A stretch of DNA of 14,526 nucleotides from Bacteroidales bacterium (GTDB lineage: Bacteria > Bacteroidota > Bacteroidia > Bacteroidales > Tenuifilaceae). A program made the translations under genes and the position numbers. Numbering within the stretch: the stretch's first letter is position 1; every line of letters starts with the position of its first letter. The notes below the pieces were generated by a model. It saw only the letters and a program-made list of their open reading frames with translations, searched no databases and had not been told where the DNA came from. This document shows, piece after piece, positions 13,591 to 14,526 of the stretch. Where the stretch lies: assembly GCA_003531155.1 (NCBI GenBank), contig DQHR01000082.1, forward strand, positions 1-14,526, in the 5' to 3' direction.

Positions 13591-14526
13591 TTATTTGCCC
13601 TCCAATACTTTGTTAAATTTATCAACTAGTTCAACTACTGTAAATGGAAGTCCTTGTACCTTGTTGAATTGAAGGTAGTTATACTCCTGAAAGTTTGTGC
13701 GAAGGTAGTTAGCGAACTGACCCATGTTTAACTCACAAACAAGGATTTTCTTGTAACGACCAAGAATTTCATTTACGTTCTTTGGTAGAGGATTGATATA
13801 GTTAAAGTGGCAGAGAGAAACGCTTTTTCCATTCTTACGCACCTCTTGAACTGCTGTAAGCAGATGACCATAAGTTCCGCCCCAACCAATTACAAGAAGG
13901 TCGCCTTCCTTATCGCCAATTACTTCTTGTTCAGGAATAAACTCTTGTACTCTTTGAACCTTCTCAGCACGAATATCTGTCATACGCTGGTGGTTCATTG
14001 GATCATGAGAAACGGTTCCTTTGATGAAATCCTTTTCAAGTCCACCAACACGATGCTCAAGTCCCTTTTTACCAGGGAATGCCCATGAGCGTGCAAGACG
14101 TTTTTCGTCGCGAGCGTAAGGCATATAACCTTTAGTTCCTTCAGGAACAATTGGAGGATTGATCGCTGGAAAATCCTTCATGCTTGGAATTCTCCATGGT
14201 TCGCTACCATTAGCAATGTAACCATCAGTAAGTAGAACTACTGGGGTCATATGCTCAAGCGCTAGCTTACCTGCAAGGAAAGCGTAATCGAAACAGTTAC
14301 TTGGAGTACTTGCTGCAATTACAATCATTGGGCATTCGCCGTTACGACCGTAAAGTGCTTGAACAAGGTCTGATTGTTCGGTTTTGGTTGGCAAACCTGT
14401 TGATGGGCCACCACGCTGAACGTCAACGATAACCAAAGGAAGTTCGGTTATTGTTGCTAAGCCCATAGCCTCGCTCTTAAGTGACAAGCCAGGGCCAGAT
14501 GTTGTTGTAACAGCAAAGTTGCCAGC
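13591..14526 (-). CDS. korA: 2-oxoacid (2-oxoglutarate):ferredoxin oxidoreductase, alpha subunit, C-terminal part
   Basis: The last 311 codons of the gene are present. The frame is open to the right edge, so the N-terminal part is outside the window. The visible sequence begins with TTTSGPGLSLKSEAMGLA and continues with ELPLVIVDVQRGGPSTGLP and TKTEQSDLVQALYGRNGECP, the hallmark region of KorA-type alpha subunits. It ends with a transketolase-C-like domain (LLVIGWGGTYGHLLTAVQEV, then VNEILGRYKKILVCELNMGQ). In bacteria this subunit is usually a gamma-alpha fusion of about 600 residues. Whether the gamma part is present here cannot be seen. It is translated just ahead of korB, with a 2-base gap. 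Together they supply or use reduced ferredoxin, the electron donor of the Rnf complex encoded elsewhere in the window. Confidence 0.93.
   Translation of the reverse strand, partial: AGNFAVTTTSGPGLSLKSEAMGLATITELPLVIVDVQRGGPSTGLPTKTEQSDLVQALYGRNGECPMIVIAASTPSNCFDYAFLAGKLALEHMTPVVLLTDGYIANGSEPWRIPSMKDFPAINPPIVPEGTKGYMPYARDEKRLARSWAFPGKKGLEHRVGGLEKDFIKGTVSHDPMNHQRMTDIRAEKVQRVQEFIPEQEVIGDKEGDLLVIGWGGTYGHLLTAVQEVRKNGKSVSLCHFNYINPLPKNVNEILGRYKKILVCELNMGQFANYLRTNFQEYNYLQFNKVQGLPFTVVELVDKFNKVLEGK
13598..13603 (-). promoter_or_regulatory. Shine-Dalgarno site of korB inside the end of korA
   Basis: On the - strand GGAGGG lies nine bases before the korB ATG, within the last codons of korA. It supports the chosen start and coupling of the two subunits. 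Confidence 0.6.

Overview
The window looks like chromosomal DNA of an anaerobic member of the Bacteroidota, probably a Bacteroidales-like lineage. The evidence is the rnf gene order D-G-E-A with rnfB absent after rnfA, the fused-type 2-oxoacid:ferredoxin oxidoreductase, a GdhA of the hexameric class, AT-rich spacers, a TAnnTTTG-type promoter element, and a large receiver/PPDK_N protein of a kind I associate with this phylum. The assignment comes from gene content and style. No rRNA or other marker is present to fix a genus.

Layout. Positions 1-5007 are read on the + strand: the 3' end of rnfD, then rnfG, rnfE and rnfA (the membrane part of the Rnf ferredoxin:NAD+ oxidoreductase), followed by two divergent NhaD-type Na+/H+ antiporters. 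Each antiporter is closed by its own hairpin terminator (3427-3454 and 4978-5007). From about 5150 to the right edge every gene is on the - strand. Read right to left these are korA (5' end outside the window), korB, a 991-residue receiver-receiver-PPDK_N protein, gdhA, a small outer-membrane beta-barrel, a membrane-anchored M90/MtfA-type metallopeptidase, a CPKC-tailed protein of unknown role, and an OsmC-family protein. The two blocks converge on a spacer at 4960-5208 that carries a terminator for each side. No gene-free stretch exceeds 300 bases, and I see no tRNA, rRNA, CRISPR array, insertion sequence or prophage signature.

How the genes may work together (inference). Glutamate dehydrogenase interconverts glutamate and 2-oxoglutarate. 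KorAB oxidises 2-oxoglutarate to succinyl-CoA with reduction of ferredoxin, or runs in reverse. Rnf couples ferredoxin oxidation to NAD+ reduction and ion export, and the NhaD antiporters exchange Na+ and H+ across the same membrane. The window therefore holds most of a ferredoxin/sodium energy circuit, although its parts lie in separate transcription units.

The least explained gene is the receiver-receiver-PPDK_N protein. It keeps the nucleotide-binding ATP-grasp half of PEP synthase/PPDK but lacks the phospho-histidine swivel domain and the PEP/pyruvate barrel, and it has a conserved-looking C-terminal domain of unknown function. A second structural curiosity is a 20-bp identical palindrome that serves as the terminator of two consecutive - strand genes and so brackets the beta-barrel gene.
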